The notes below the pieces were generated by a model. The model had not been told where the DNA came from and searched no databases. It was given only the letters and a program-made list of their open reading frames with translations. Positions 8,313-17,274 of a stretch of 24,387 nucleotides of DNA are shown in pieces (position 1 is the first letter of the stretch; each line of letters begins with the position of its first letter). The translations under genes and the position numbers were made by a program. This stretch comes from Willaertia magna (Eukaryota; Heterolobosea; Eutetramitea; Acrasida; Naegleriidae), in the NCBI GenBank assembly GCA_902984215.1, contig CADWAF010003927.1:1-24387 (forward strand), in the 5' to 3' direction.

Positions 8313-9800
8313 TTATAGTCTCCATTGATAAGTGTAAATTCTTGCCCAACTGTAATCAATAAATTCTTCACAGTGACCAACACCTACTAATACAGGTTCT
8401 TGATCATAAATATATTCATTTGCAACACGTTTAATATCTTTAACAGTAATTGCATCAATTCTAGCAAACATTTCAGCAGCAGATGGTCTTCTATTATAAA
8501 GTAATGTTTGTCTACCAATTTCTTCTAAAACATTTACAAGATTACCATCATATTGTGATAAAATAGATAATTTAAGTAAATTCTTTGCTCTTTCCAATTC
8601 AGCATCAGTTACTTTATAACATAATCTAGTCATTTGTCTTAAAATCTCAATCATTAAAACATCTGTATCTTCACCACCATCATTAACAAATTTAACACCA
8701 AATAATGAAGTATCTGAATAACCATGCATAAAAGGTAAGATTTGTTTAGCCCAACCTTGATCACCAATATATTGTGCCATATTAGATGAAGAATATTTAC
8801 CTGGAGCACCTTGAGAAATATCAAAAGCACCCAAAATGAATTGCATTAAATTAATAGCAATCATATCACCTGAAGATAATGAAGGACCTTGGAAACCAAT
8901 AGCACCATGTAAGCCTTGAATATCATGATTCTCAACTCTAACATCAGATCCAGTGTATGAAACAGGTTCTTGTAATTCACCTAAAGGTCTAACTGTACCA
9001 GTCTTACGTAAATGACCAAAATTCTTTTCTGCTAACTTAACAAGGCTATCATGAGAGATATTACCATTACCAACTAAAACCATTCTTTCAGCAGTATAAA
9101 AATCTTTTTGATATTGAAGCATTTGTTGGCGGGAAATATTTTTAATATTATTTTCAGAACCCAAAATAGTTAAGCCTAAACCTGAATCTTTAAAAGCAGT
9201 TCTATGTAATTCATCATAAACATGTTCTTCAATGGTTTGTTGAACATCTTCTAATTCTTGTAGAATAGTTAGCCTTTCTTGATCAATATCTTTTTGAGAT
9301 AGTTTGGAATCTAAAAGGATTTCAGCTAATGAATTTACACTTCTTTCTACATCATTCTTTAAACAATGAGATGTAAATGCGGTATATTCACGTGAAGTAT
9401 GTGCATTTAATTTACTTCCCGCCTTTTCATATTCTGTATTAATTTCGGATTGATTTCTTTTATTTGTTCCTTTAAAGTACATATGTTCTAAAAAGTGAGC
9501 AACTCCATTATTTAATACATTTTCTTGTCTTGAACCTGCACCAATAAATACACCTACTGCTGCTGTTTCACCTACTTTTGGTTCTGTTACTACTCTTACA
9601 CCATTATCTAAGACTGTAACTTGAGAGGCTGGTGCATGTTTTAATTCATTTGGTAATGGATAAAATACTTGTTCTGAAGCTAAATCTGCAATTGTTGGTA
9701 ATGGATGTGCAGAATTTGAAGCATAATTACGTTTTTGAATGTTAGAGAAAATATTCTTTAAGTGTTTGCTATTATTTTTACGAACAAGTTTTGATAACAT
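8313..9800 (-). CDS. PMPCB: Mitochondrial processing peptidase, beta subunit
   Basis: 495 residues, single exon, ATG at 9798-9800 behind an A run. The N-terminus is a basic amphipathic presequence ending RNY-AS near residue 27, matching the R-3 type cleavage motif. The zinc-binding inverzincin motif HFLEH is at 102-106, and Glu182 in the ILQELEDV stretch lies 76 residues after His106, the spacing of the third zinc ligand in active MPP-beta. KAGSKLNAHTSREYTAF and GSENNI are further M16 family blocks. The alpha-subunit glycine-rich loop is absent. The enzyme removes targeting presequences in the mitochondrial matrix together with MPP-alpha, and in many eukaryotes this protein also serves as core 1 of complex III. 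All catalytic residues are present. Confidence 0.95.
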   Translation of the reverse strand: MLSKLVRKNNSKHLKNIFSNIQKRNYASNSAHPLPTIADLASEQVFYPLPNELKHAPASQVTVLDNGVRVVTEPKVGETAAVGVFIGAGSRQENVLNNGVAHFLEHMYFKGTNKRNQSEINTEYEKAGSKLNAHTSREYTAFTSHCLKNDVERSVNSLAEILLDSKLSQKDIDQERLTILQELEDVQQTIEEHVYDELHRTAFKDSGLGLTILGSENNIKNISRQQMLQYQKDFYTAERMVLVGNGNISHDSLVKLAEKNFGHLRKTGTVRPLGELQEPVSYTGSDVRVENHDIQGLHGAIGFQGPSLSSGDMIAINLMQFILGAFDISQGAPGKYSSSNMAQYIGDQGWAKQILPFMHGYSDTSLFGVKFVNDGGEDTDVLMIEILRQMTRLCYKVTDAELERAKNLLKLSILSQYDGNLVNVLEEIGRQTLLYNRRPSAAEMFARIDAITVKDIKRVANEYIYDQEPVLVGVGHCEEFIDYSWARIYTYQWRL

Positions 9801-9998
9801 TTTTTTTTAAAATAAAAAATTTTCTTATGGAGCATTTTTTAGCCAACCAATATCAAAGGTTGTAAAAATTTCTGAGAATGCTTCATTTTTTCTCCTTATG
9901 TGAAGAACGCAACAACCTGCTTATTAACAGGTATTTCACAATGTTAAGAGAAAGTTATTGGGATAAAGAGACAGAATTTTACTAGGAGAAATACAAAT

Positions 9999-11546
9999 TT
10001 ATTGTTTATTCTTCTTCTTTTTGGTTTCAGCTTCACTATCAGATGAATCATCATCTTCACTTCCAGATGAACTAGATTCTTTTTCTTCTTCCTTTCTCTT
10101 TCGTTTCTTTTCTTCTTCATCATCTTGTGCTGGTTTTCTTAAATCCTTCTTCTTTGGATTTTCCTTCTTAGATTCTTCCTTAGTATTATTGTTATTGAAA
10201 TCTTCTCTCTTCTTGAAATCCTTCTTCTTTTCATTCTTTGGTTTAATTTGATCTAAAATTTCTTGTCTTTCAGATTTCTTACCTAAAGCTTCTTCGATCT
10301 TTGGTTTTTGTACATAATACCACTTATTAGCAGATACATCGGAATAGTTATTTAACCAAATTTCTGGAGTATTTTCATTAGGTAAACCATATTTATCTAA
10401 TTTACCACCTTGAATAAGTTCCTTCTTCAATTTAGAAACAGGACCAAGACCCCAACGTTTTGGATAAGTATCTCTATCCATGATAACACGTTTAGTCTTA
10501 CATACAACACCATAAGTCATATTTTGAATTTGTACAGCAGTCATAACAGCATTTGCAATACCAATAGCTTCACCCTTTGTAGTAACTAATACAACTTCTT
10601 CACCAGTTTCAATTGAACCATCAAAACGTAAAACACCAGCAATCATTAATTGAGCACCATAACAAATACTATTTACAGCGCTATCCTTAACAATAATACG
10701 TTTATAATTAACTAATAACATTTCTAATGGTTTAATAATCTTTCTAAGATAAGTTTCATCTCCCTTTTCTTTATACATATATTGAGCATCTAATAAATCA
10801 TGCATAGTATATAAATGATCCTTTTCACTTAAAGCACCACTCTTAACTCTTCTCAATTCAAACATATTACCTCCAGTACCTAATAATAAACCTAAATGAT
10901 CGCATAATGTTCTGATATAAGTACCTGCTTGACATTTAACCCAAAAAACAGCCATATTAGTTTTATTATCGAATTCAAATAATTGAACATCATAAATTGA
11001 ACGAATACGTAATTGTCTTTTAACTGCAGCTTGTTCAGGTGGCATTTGGAATACTGCACCAGTTAATGTTTTTAAGGCTTCTTCTACAGCCTTATAACCT
11101 CCTTGAACTGGTCCATCGCACTTCAAGATAGAAACGTATTCTTTACCTGCTCCTTGTTGGGATTTAACTAATCTAGTTGCTCTATTTAAACAAACAATTA
11201 AACAACCTGTAACTTTAGGATCTAATGTACCAGAATGTCCAGTCTTTTCAACATTTAAAATCTTTTTAACCCAAGCAACAATTTCATGGGATGAAGGGTT
11301 AGCTGGTTTATCTAAATTAATTACTCCGTATTTTAAATATTCATCTAATTTACGTTTATTTGGAGTATTACCTGCTGGAATAGGAGTATAATGTCCAGTT
11401 CTAGAATTTAATTCATTAAAGTTTTTTAATAATTCTGGATAATCATTTGAATTTAATGTTTTTTCAGGTAAATTTGTTGGAAGGCTATCCTTTTCTACAG
11501 TTGTTGTTGAAGAAGAAGAGGAAGATTTTTTATCTTTCTTTACCAT
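9999..11546 (-). CDS. CBF5: Dyskerin / Cbf5, H/ACA RNP pseudouridine synthase
   Basis: 515 residues, single exon, ATG at 11544-11546 preceded by ten A. The order is: basic Ser-rich leader, dyskerin-like N-terminal segment to about 75, and the TruB catalytic domain with [10 protein letters not shown] (79-88) and [12 protein letters not shown] (catalytic Asp109). Next come [19 protein letters not shown] and [10 protein letters not shown], then a PUA domain at about 283-360 ([19 protein letters not shown] ... [11 protein letters not shown]). The C-terminal tail is Lys/Glu-rich and Ser/Asp-rich with nuclear/nucleolar localisation character. Dyskerin isomerises uridines in rRNA and snRNA guided by H/ACA RNAs and also binds telomerase RNA in some lineages. 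Length matches eukaryotic orthologues. Confidence 0.97.
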   Translation of the reverse strand: MVKKDKKSSSSSSTTTVEKDSLPTNLPEKTLNSNDYPELLKNFNELNSRTGHYTPIPAGNTPNKRKLDEYLKYGVINLDKPANPSSHEIVAWVKKILNVEKTGHSGTLDPKVTGCLIVCLNRATRLVKSQQGAGKEYVSILKCDGPVQGGYKAVEEALKTLTGAVFQMPPEQAAVKRQLRIRSIYDVQLFEFDNKTNMAVFWVKCQAGTYIRTLCDHLGLLLGTGGNMFELRRVKSGALSEKDHLYTMHDLLDAQYMYKEKGDETYLRKIIKPLEMLLVNYKRIIVKDSAVNSICYGAQLMIAGVLRFDGSIETGEEVVLVTTKGEAIGIANAVMTAVQIQNMTYGVVCKTKRVIMDRDTYPKRWGLGPVSKLKKELIQGGKLDKYGLPNENTPEIWLNNYSDVSANKWYYVQKPKIEEALGKKSERQEILDQIKPKNEKKKDFKKREDFNNNNTKEESKKENPKKKDLRKPAQDDEEEKKRKRKEEEKESSSSGSEDDDSSDSEAETKKKKNKQ

Positions 11547-11916
11547 TTTTTTTTTAACTCGACAAATTTTTTATTTTTTCAATTTTCATTTCAACAATAT
11601 CATTTAACACACCTCGCGGTCAACAACTTTGTTGAATAAAAATATTTTTCGATGCAATTAAATTTAAACAATAACACAGAAGCAAAGGTTTGAATTGATG
11701 GAGAGTTGAATGGATGGATGGCAAGTAATTGTGGAATTGGGTTGAATGAATGAATGAACGTGAGTTTTGTTCAATGCGATTTGCAAAGGGATTTATTATT
11801 ATGAAAAGGTTTTTTAAAATATGCAGAGTGAAATTAATATTAATTAGAGCTACATTTGATATAGTTCATTAAAGAGATATTGTTGTTTACAAAAAGTAAT
11901 GTTTGATAAAATAAAT
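11547..11916. other. Intergenic region between the Kti12-like and dyskerin genes
   Basis: 370 bp serving as dyskerin upstream region and Kti12-like downstream region. It contains short imperfect tetranucleotide runs (GAATGGATGGATGG near 11708 and GAATGAATGAATGAACG near 11744). No gene or RNA fold seen. Confidence 0.6.
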
Positions 11917-12774
11917 TTATAAATGTTCATTTAAATAATCAACAAAACCAATAATAATTTTTTGTTTCGTATCGGGTGGATGCATTTGACATAATTTAAT
12001 AAATTGGGATTTTAATTTCTTTAATTGTTGTAAAGAAACTGATAAACCTGGCATTTTAATTAAATGTTTTTCCACTTGATCTTTTGGTAAATTATAAACT
12101 GATGGTATTGGTATTAAATCTCCAGGCATATGTAAAGATTTAACATCCATTATTAAAGAAATAATTTCATTAGTTAATTTATCTAATTCATACATTAAAG
12201 TATTATCAGAAAGATGATTATTTAAAGTTGCAGTATTAGGCTTAATTGTTTTCTTTGGTCTTAACATTTCTTCTTCAATTGTAGCTACAGGTGTAGGATC
12301 TTCTGGAGTTAGCCTAAAAAGTGGGTTATCCCATCTAGATTTCTCATTAGGAACCTCCATTCGTTGGGCCATCGCTCTTAAAAAGCCTTCTTCCCATTTA
12401 GAGTTTGTTTTATTCCATTGGATTGTATGTTTTTCAATATCTACATCGCAATAGACTACGCAATGTGGGGTTCTTAGGGATCTAGCTAAACAAAATAGTT
12501 CATATCTAAAACCTTTTATATAGTTTGGTGAATCTACAATAACTACATCATCTTTTGTTAATTCTCTTTCTACAGCTGCTTTTACTTTACCTCGGGTTTG
12601 TTTTTCATTAAAAGAATCTTTATAGGCTTCTATTATATTTTGTACAATATCATCATCTCTAACGATAACTACTTTTCCTTTAAGTGTTTTTAAACTTTTA
12701 AAATGTTCCGCAATTTCATCTGCTCTTTTACTCTTCCCGCTGCAGGGAATACCAACCATCATTATAAGTGGCAT
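11917..12774 (-). CDS. KTI12: Kti12-like P-loop ATPase (Elongator-associated / tRNA modification)
   Basis: 285 residues, ATG at 12772-12774 after nine A. The protein opens with MPLIMMVGIPCSGKSKRA, a Walker A P-loop (GIPCSGKS, residues 8-15) at the extreme N-terminus as in Kti12 and PSTK. DDVVIVDSPNYIKGFRYELFC is the conserved Walker B / Asn-Tyr-IKG block of Kti12, and RWDNPLF plus the C-terminal helical domain follow. Kti12 binds tRNA and Elongator and is needed for wobble-uridine modification in yeast. The conserved NYIKGFRYEL block favours Kti12 over PSTK. Length (Kti12 is usually about 280-310 residues) agrees. Confidence 0.9.
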   Translation of the reverse strand: MPLIMMVGIPCSGKSKRADEIAEHFKSLKTLKGKVVIVRDDDIVQNIIEAYKDSFNEKQTRGKVKAAVERELTKDDVVIVDSPNYIKGFRYELFCLARSLRTPHCVVYCDVDIEKHTIQWNKTNSKWEEGFLRAMAQRMEVPNEKSRWDNPLFRLTPEDPTPVATIEEEMLRPKKTIKPNTATLNNHLSDNTLMYELDKLTNEIISLIMDVKSLHMPGDLIPIPSVYNLPKDQVEKHLIKMPGLSVSLQQLKKLKSQFIKLCQMHPPDTKQKIIIGFVDYLNEHL

Positions 12775-13111
12775 TTTTTTTTAATTTCTTTTCGAAAGTT
12801 ATTTTATTTGAAATGCAATTACTTTACAATGGTATTTCCATTAAAAAGTTACAATAATTGGATTTGTTTTGTTAAAAAGATTACAATTTATTCTTTAAAA
12901 CTAAACACTACCTAATGAAAAACAATTTAGAATTCCAAAATGACTATTTTCTTTATAAAGAAAAATAAATTCAAAAGTCAAAAAAACACCAATTTTCAAA
13001 AAAATGTCTTTAAGCGATACTATTTTTTATTTTATATGCTGGAATAGAATGTTGTTTAATTAACATTCGAATTATTTCTTCTCTTTTATTATTAATAACA
13101 ATCTATTATGT
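12775..13111. other. Intergenic region between the Kti12-like gene and the nucleotidyltransferase pseudogene
   Basis: Promoter side of the minus-strand Kti12-like gene. AT-rich, without recognisable motif. The homology to the intact nucleotidyltransferase gene begins abruptly at about 13112; nothing matching its first 218 codons is seen here. Confidence 0.55.
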
Positions 13112-13557
13112 GTGAATGAGTTATTTCATGTAATAAGAGTATTTTACAATGGTATTCAGTTTGATATTTCTGTAGTTCCAGATATTAATGTTAATTATAA
13201 TTTAAAAAAACAAGCTGAAAATCAAATTTCTTTACAAAATTTATTATCAAGTTTACAATTTAAACAAATGGTTCCAAAATTAAAACATGAAACTAAATGT
13301 AAAACTTTAATTAGGTTAGCCAAATATTGGTCAAAATACAACAAACTAAAACCAAAGTTATTATCTATCTTTACTGAACATTTAATGCATCAAGTCTATG
13401 ACAATCACTATAAAGATCGTGATTATGATTATTTAATGTAGAGGATGTTGTTGGTTTGGATATTGCAAATAAAGCAAATGAAGCAATTAAGGAAATTGAA
13501 GAAAGTTATAAAATTAATTTAAATAATACCAAATACTCTTTACAATATATTCAATAA
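13112..13557 (+). pseudogene. Truncated OAS/cGAS-like nucleotidyltransferase pseudogene
   Basis: Translates to NELFHVIRVFYNGIQFDIS and the following stretch through HETKCKTLIRLAKYWSKYNK to EHLMHQVYDNH, collinear with residues 220-327 of the intact minus-strand gene at 22293-23507. The first 218 codons, including the nucleotide-binding GSFGRG and DVD motifs, are absent. After YLM a TAG stop is reached, and about 38 codons are replaced by about 20 nt. Homology then resumes in another frame at DIANKANEAIKEIEESYKINL, ending at TAA 13555-13557. From about 13160 to 13405 I count only five base differences from the intact gene. It cannot encode an active enzyme because it lacks two of the three catalytic Asp residues. 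Confidence 0.88.
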
Positions 13558-13829
13558 GCAATATTTCCAACAAGAGATTTATACTAACAGTTTTTTGTAT
13601 AGCTATAGTATAACTAAATAATTTACAAAAGAAAAAATAAAAATGATATCAAATTTCCTAAATTCACTTCAATAGATTTTAATAATTCTTAAAGTATTTT
13701 TTGTGTCAAATATTATAGTTTTATTTAATTTTTTTAATTTGATACATTGACGTTATGTATACTATTTATTTGATTAATTAATCGATTAAGGTGAAAATTG
13801 ACTTGCTTGTGTTTATTATATTGTTGCTA

Positions 13830-14192
13830 TTAAGGAAATTTATAACATGACAATTGGTACGCTAATTCTTCTTTGTCAATTTCCTTTTCAATTTTAGCTA
13901 CCATTACTTGTGGTTTCTTACAATATTTCTTTTCTTTTGCAATGGATGTTAATTTGTTTGTAATAGTGGCACCAGTGACAGTAGTAGTTGTGTTAAAATT
14001 ACAACAACAATAAGCTTTACCATTATTTAACTGTGCTACAGCAGATGTTTTGTTAGAATAATGTTGAATAGTTATTTTATCTTCTTTTGTTTTTTCTAAA
14101 CGAAATTGTTTATTTGGTTGTCTAAAATAGATAACTGAAATAAATGTTAAAGAAAATAAAACTATTTGAACTATTACATCAATCCAAGACAT
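13830..14192 (-). CDS. Hypothetical 120-residue single-pass membrane protein
   Basis: ATG at 14190-14192, TAA at 13830-13832. I do not recognise the family. Residues 4-23 (IDVIVQIVLFSLTFISVIYF) form one transmembrane helix, and the remainder is hydrophilic. It carries a CCC cluster in GKAYCCCNFNTTTT and a second Cys pair further on (KKYCKK, LSCYKFP), plus a Lys/Glu-rich segment near the end. Codon usage and base composition match the expressed genes rather than the decayed DNA beside it, which argues for a real gene. It sits between the nucleotidyltransferase pseudogene and the transposon-like remains, so it is a lone intact gene in a degraded zone. Function unknown. Confidence 0.55.
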   Translation of the reverse strand: MSWIDVIVQIVLFSLTFISVIYFRQPNKQFRLEKTKEDKITIQHYSNKTSAVAQLNNGKAYCCCNFNTTTTVTGATITNKLTSIAKEKKYCKKPQVMVAKIEKEIDKEELAYQLSCYKFP

Positions 14193-14640
14193 CTTTTCAA
14201 TTTTTTATTCAACAACACAATAACACGATTTGATTTGAGCACGTGCTTCTTGTAGATTCTCGGTGTTTTAGAATTTGGTCAAAGTGATTGCTTATTCTGT
14301 CACGTTACAAAAGAAAATAGATTGAACTATAAGTTTATTTCTTATCTTATTCACTCTATAGGTAATATGTTATTTAAGGAAACTGTCAAAAAATAATGTT
14401 TAGTATTTCTTTTAGAAATGATAATGGTTGTAATTTATTCAAATAGGAATGAGATAAAGCGATTTAATTTCCATTTTGTCAACTGTGGTCTTTATTCTTT
14501 TCTTTTTTTGAAAGGATAACTTTGTTTCTGTTTTTCTAAAAGTACAATCCCGTTGTTTTATTTTACATTTAAATAAAAGATAATTCAACGTTTTAAAGTA
14601 ACTAACTTAAAAACATTAGTTATTTAGTGATTAACTGAAT
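14193..14640. other. Intergenic, no gene seen
   Basis: Upstream side of the small membrane-protein gene. It is AT-rich with no recognisable coding or RNA signal. GCACGTGC at about 14239-14246 is an 8-bp E-box-like palindrome about 50 bp upstream of the ATG. Confidence 0.5.
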
Positions 14641-16796
14641 TTAGATTTAACAAAAGACAACTACAGATTTGCAATTAGTTCAGAAGATTGATTTTATAAC
14701 ACTTTGTAGTCTTATCAATCAATTAGATAAAAAAATTAATAGAGCAATCATTTTCTTCAAGTATAAATATACTACAGAAATGGCTCTCAAATATTTAAGA
14801 AATAAATTTTTTTTATATCATAAGCAAAAATTATTAAACAAAATAAAACAGACTAAGAATAACAAGGTTATTTGTAGAGTAATTGATTACTTTAACAATA
14901 AATCCTATTTTTAATATAAACTTAATATCTAAATTTAAGTGTCAGTAGAACTTAATTTATACAATAATCTATTCCAATACAGAGTACTGACTTATGTTTT
15001 TTAGTTCAAATAAAAAAATTTTTAAAACCAAACATTAAGATTAATGTTAAAAACAATAAAATCAAATTTGATTTCAATGTTGTAACAAACTTATGACAAA
15101 ATATTTTGGCGCCAAAATAAATAAAAAATAAGAACTACAAAAAATGAGAACTAAAGAATTTTTTTTGAAAAAAAATTGAATTAACAAAATTTAAGTTAAA
15201 TTAATAAATATAAAGATCAATTATTAAAAATAAAAGAAGAAGAAATTAAGAAATTAATTGATTTAAAATGGAATTTTTTAAATTTAGAATATCTTATTAT
15301 TAATAAATCTAAATACTATCGGACAAAAATTAAAAATATTGATAGTATTAATATAATTAAAGAAAAATTATATAATATTTATAAACTAATTTCTATTTTT
15401 TATATGTTATGTTATTTAGAAAAATTTAATATTGGTAGACTATTTAATTAAGTAAATAAAATTTTAATTTTAATTTATCAATTATTTTCTGGTTTAAGTT
15501 TATGAAAATTAGTTAAGAATTAGATATTAATTATTCAACTTTATAAAATATGCATGATAATTTATAGAAAAATAGTAATGAAATTATTAAATTAATAAAT
15601 AATTATATTATTAATATATTTTTTAATTATTATTAGATCAATTAATAATTTTATTTATAATTTTAAATTATTTAAAGATACAACTTTAATAATAGATAAA
15701 CATGATTCACAAATTAATTTTAATAATAAATAATATTTTTTAAAATTTAGAAAAAGACTATTTTATTTTTTAAATTAAAGAAATCAACATTTAAAATATA
15801 ATTAATTATAAATAATATAAAATTTTACATTTTTATAATCAAATTTTTACTATATAAAGATAATCTAGATATTAATATTTTTAAAAAGTTAAAATTAAAT
15901 AAAATTATAACAAAAAAAGATATTTTAATGTTAGATAGTGAATATTTTTTAAATTTATAAAATGTTATTGAAAATAATGAAGAATTTAGATTTTTATTAA
16001 ATTTATATAATTTTAAATGTTCTATTAGAAAAAAAATTAATATTGATTTAACAAAAAAAAGAATATATTTAACAATTAGGAATTAAAAAAAGTGAAATAA
16101 AAACTTTTTATTAAATTTGAAACTATATTTAAATATTTTAGACTTTTTTTGTAAAATTTATGTTTTAAATTTTAAAATTTATAAAGCAAAATTAAAAACT
16201 GTACTTATTATTTATAATATTTTAAATTAAAAGAAATTATTAAATAAATTAATTTTAATATTAATTATCATATTAGTTATTTAATAGATTTATTATTAAA
16301 TGTATTATTATTATTATTATAAATTCAAAAAATAGTACACAAGAAGATAATAATTTATAAAGTAATAAAATGATTTAAAAAATTAATTATTTTTAGAACT
16401 GAAATTAATTAATAATGAAAGTAATAAAAATAAAGAAGAATTTAACTTAAAAAATCATTATTATGCTTTAAAAAATAATAAAGAAGTTGTTATTATTAAA
16501 TTTATTAAAAAAACTTTTAATAAAATAGCTTATATAGAATTTTTATATATTTTAAATGAATATAATTATTATTATGAAGAAACAAATGAAAGTTATTAGA
16601 ATTTAATTGATTTGGAATTAATTAAGGAAAAAGATTTAGTTAATAAGTTAAAAGATAATTTTTTTTAAATAAAAAAGCCTTATAAAAGAAAAAAAATATT
16701 ATTATTTTTAAATCAAATAACAAACATAGAAAATAATAATAAACTAATATAATTTTTAAGTTTTATTTATATTTTTTTTATTACAACTTTTTAATC
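14641..16796 (+). mobile_element. Heavily decayed DDE-transposon-like stretch
   Basis: Plus-strand open fragments interrupted by TAA codons. Fragments at 14651-14914, 15200-15451 (IKKLIDLKWNFLNLEYLII...) and 16399-16668 are Lys/Asn/Ile-rich without a known motif. Between them the reading shows FKDTTLIIDKHDSQI (15671-15715), DNLDINIFKKL then DILMLDSEYF (15859-15942), FETIFKYF (near 16115) and KLKTVLIIYNILN (near 16190). The order IID-h-D-I, LD-x-x-Y, h-E-x-x-F and a final LIIYNILN resembles IS5/Harbinger-type (DDE_Tnp_4) transposases, with Asp, Asp and Glu in the right order. AT content is extreme and frames shift repeatedly, so it is dead. The family call is inference and the ends are not defined. 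Confidence 0.45.
15102..15119. promoter_or_regulatory. 18-bp perfect palindrome matching an E2F-type site
   Basis: TATTTTGGCGCCAAAATA is a perfect palindrome whose core TTTTGGCGCCAAAA equals the classical symmetric E2F/DP consensus. It is a GC-rich island in surroundings that are about 85-90% A/T. The nearest intact gene start (small membrane protein) is about 0.9 kb away, so a target gene is not evident; it may belong to the decayed element. Confidence 0.35.
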
Positions 16797-16884
16797 AAAT
16801 TGAAGAAAGTTATAAAATTAATTTAAAATCAACAGTATATGCCTCAAAATACATGTTCTTCTCCTTTAGAGACAATTATTATTA
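16797..16884 (+). pseudogene. 3' tail of a second nucleotidyltransferase copy
   Basis: Encodes IEESYKINLKSTVYASKYM then FFSFRDNYY and a TAA, matching the last about 26 residues of the intact gene at 22293-23507. Similarity continues without a break through the 3' flank into the 5S gene at 17011-17128, in the same convergent arrangement as the intact locus. The upstream boundary at 16797 is sharp and abuts the decayed transposon-like stretch. The first 31 bases of the tail are identical to 13493-13523 in the other pseudogene. Confidence 0.85.
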
Positions 16885-17010
16885 AAGAAATTCACAGTGC
16901 ACTTATTGTAAATAAATAAGTAACAAACAATAAATGGGAACTTAAAATAAATTTAAAATGAGTAACCAATCGTAAATAAAATGTACTTTTTGTTTGTAAA
17001 GTAAAAAAAA
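16885..17010. repeat. Duplicated 3' flank between nucleotidyltransferase tail and 5S gene (decayed copy)
   Basis: Aligns base by base with the reverse complement of 22169-22292, the flank between the intact nucleotidyltransferase and 5S copy C. Over 16797-17010 I count 13 substitutions plus one length change in an A run; 12 of the 13 are C-to-T or G-to-A going from the intact-gene copy to this copy. The A run at 17003-17010 is the Pol III terminator of 5S copy B read on the minus strand. Confidence 0.85.
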
Positions 17011-17128
17011 ATCTACAGCACTACAGGTTCCCGAGAAGTCTCCCATCTCAGTACTAATGTATCCCTACTGTGCTTAACTTCTCAAATCGGACGGGATGAG
17101 GTGCTTTCACAGTGGTATGGCCGTAGAT
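17011..17128 (-). rRNA. 5S rRNA gene (copy B)
   Basis: 118 nt with complete helix I ends (ATCTACGGCC / GCTGTAGAT) and all 5S blocks, followed by a T run and ACTTTACAAACAAAAAG, a flank it shares with copy C. Relative to copy A it has TGTGAAAG instead of TGCGAAAG, and GGGATACAT instead of GGGCTACAT. No deletion is visible, so it may be expressed although the adjoining duplicated DNA is decaying. Confidence 0.93.
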
Positions 17129-17274
17129 GCCAAGGATTGTTTTGGAAGGAATTTGTTGGCAACTGTTAATGTTAACGTGCGGTTAGTACTTTTTATGCAG
17201 ACAATGTTGAATTTTGATGAATAACGTTTTAAAGGAGGGTGCGTAGATACATATTCTCTTTTGTTAATATTTAA
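17129..17274. other. 5' flank of 5S copy B
   Basis: Unique sequence with moderate GC between the 5S start and the dispersed repeat; no conserved element recognised. The equivalent interval next to the 5S pseudogene is almost absent, because repeat copy 1 ends within about 10 bp of the pseudogene start. Confidence 0.5.

Noticed and set aside
10021..10251. Ser/Phe-rich plus-strand open frame
   Set aside because: Antisense shadow of the Lys/Glu-rich C-terminal tail of dyskerin.
14941..14991. GTCAGTA ... TACTGAC as terminal inverted repeats of a small element
   Set aside because: Arms are only 7 bp with no target duplication or second copy in the window; chance is sufficient.
14641..16796. Reading TAA as Gln (altered genetic code) to extend the open fragments
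   Set aside because: All intact genes in the window end at TAA, and the fragments also carry frameshifts; decay of a dead element explains the stops.
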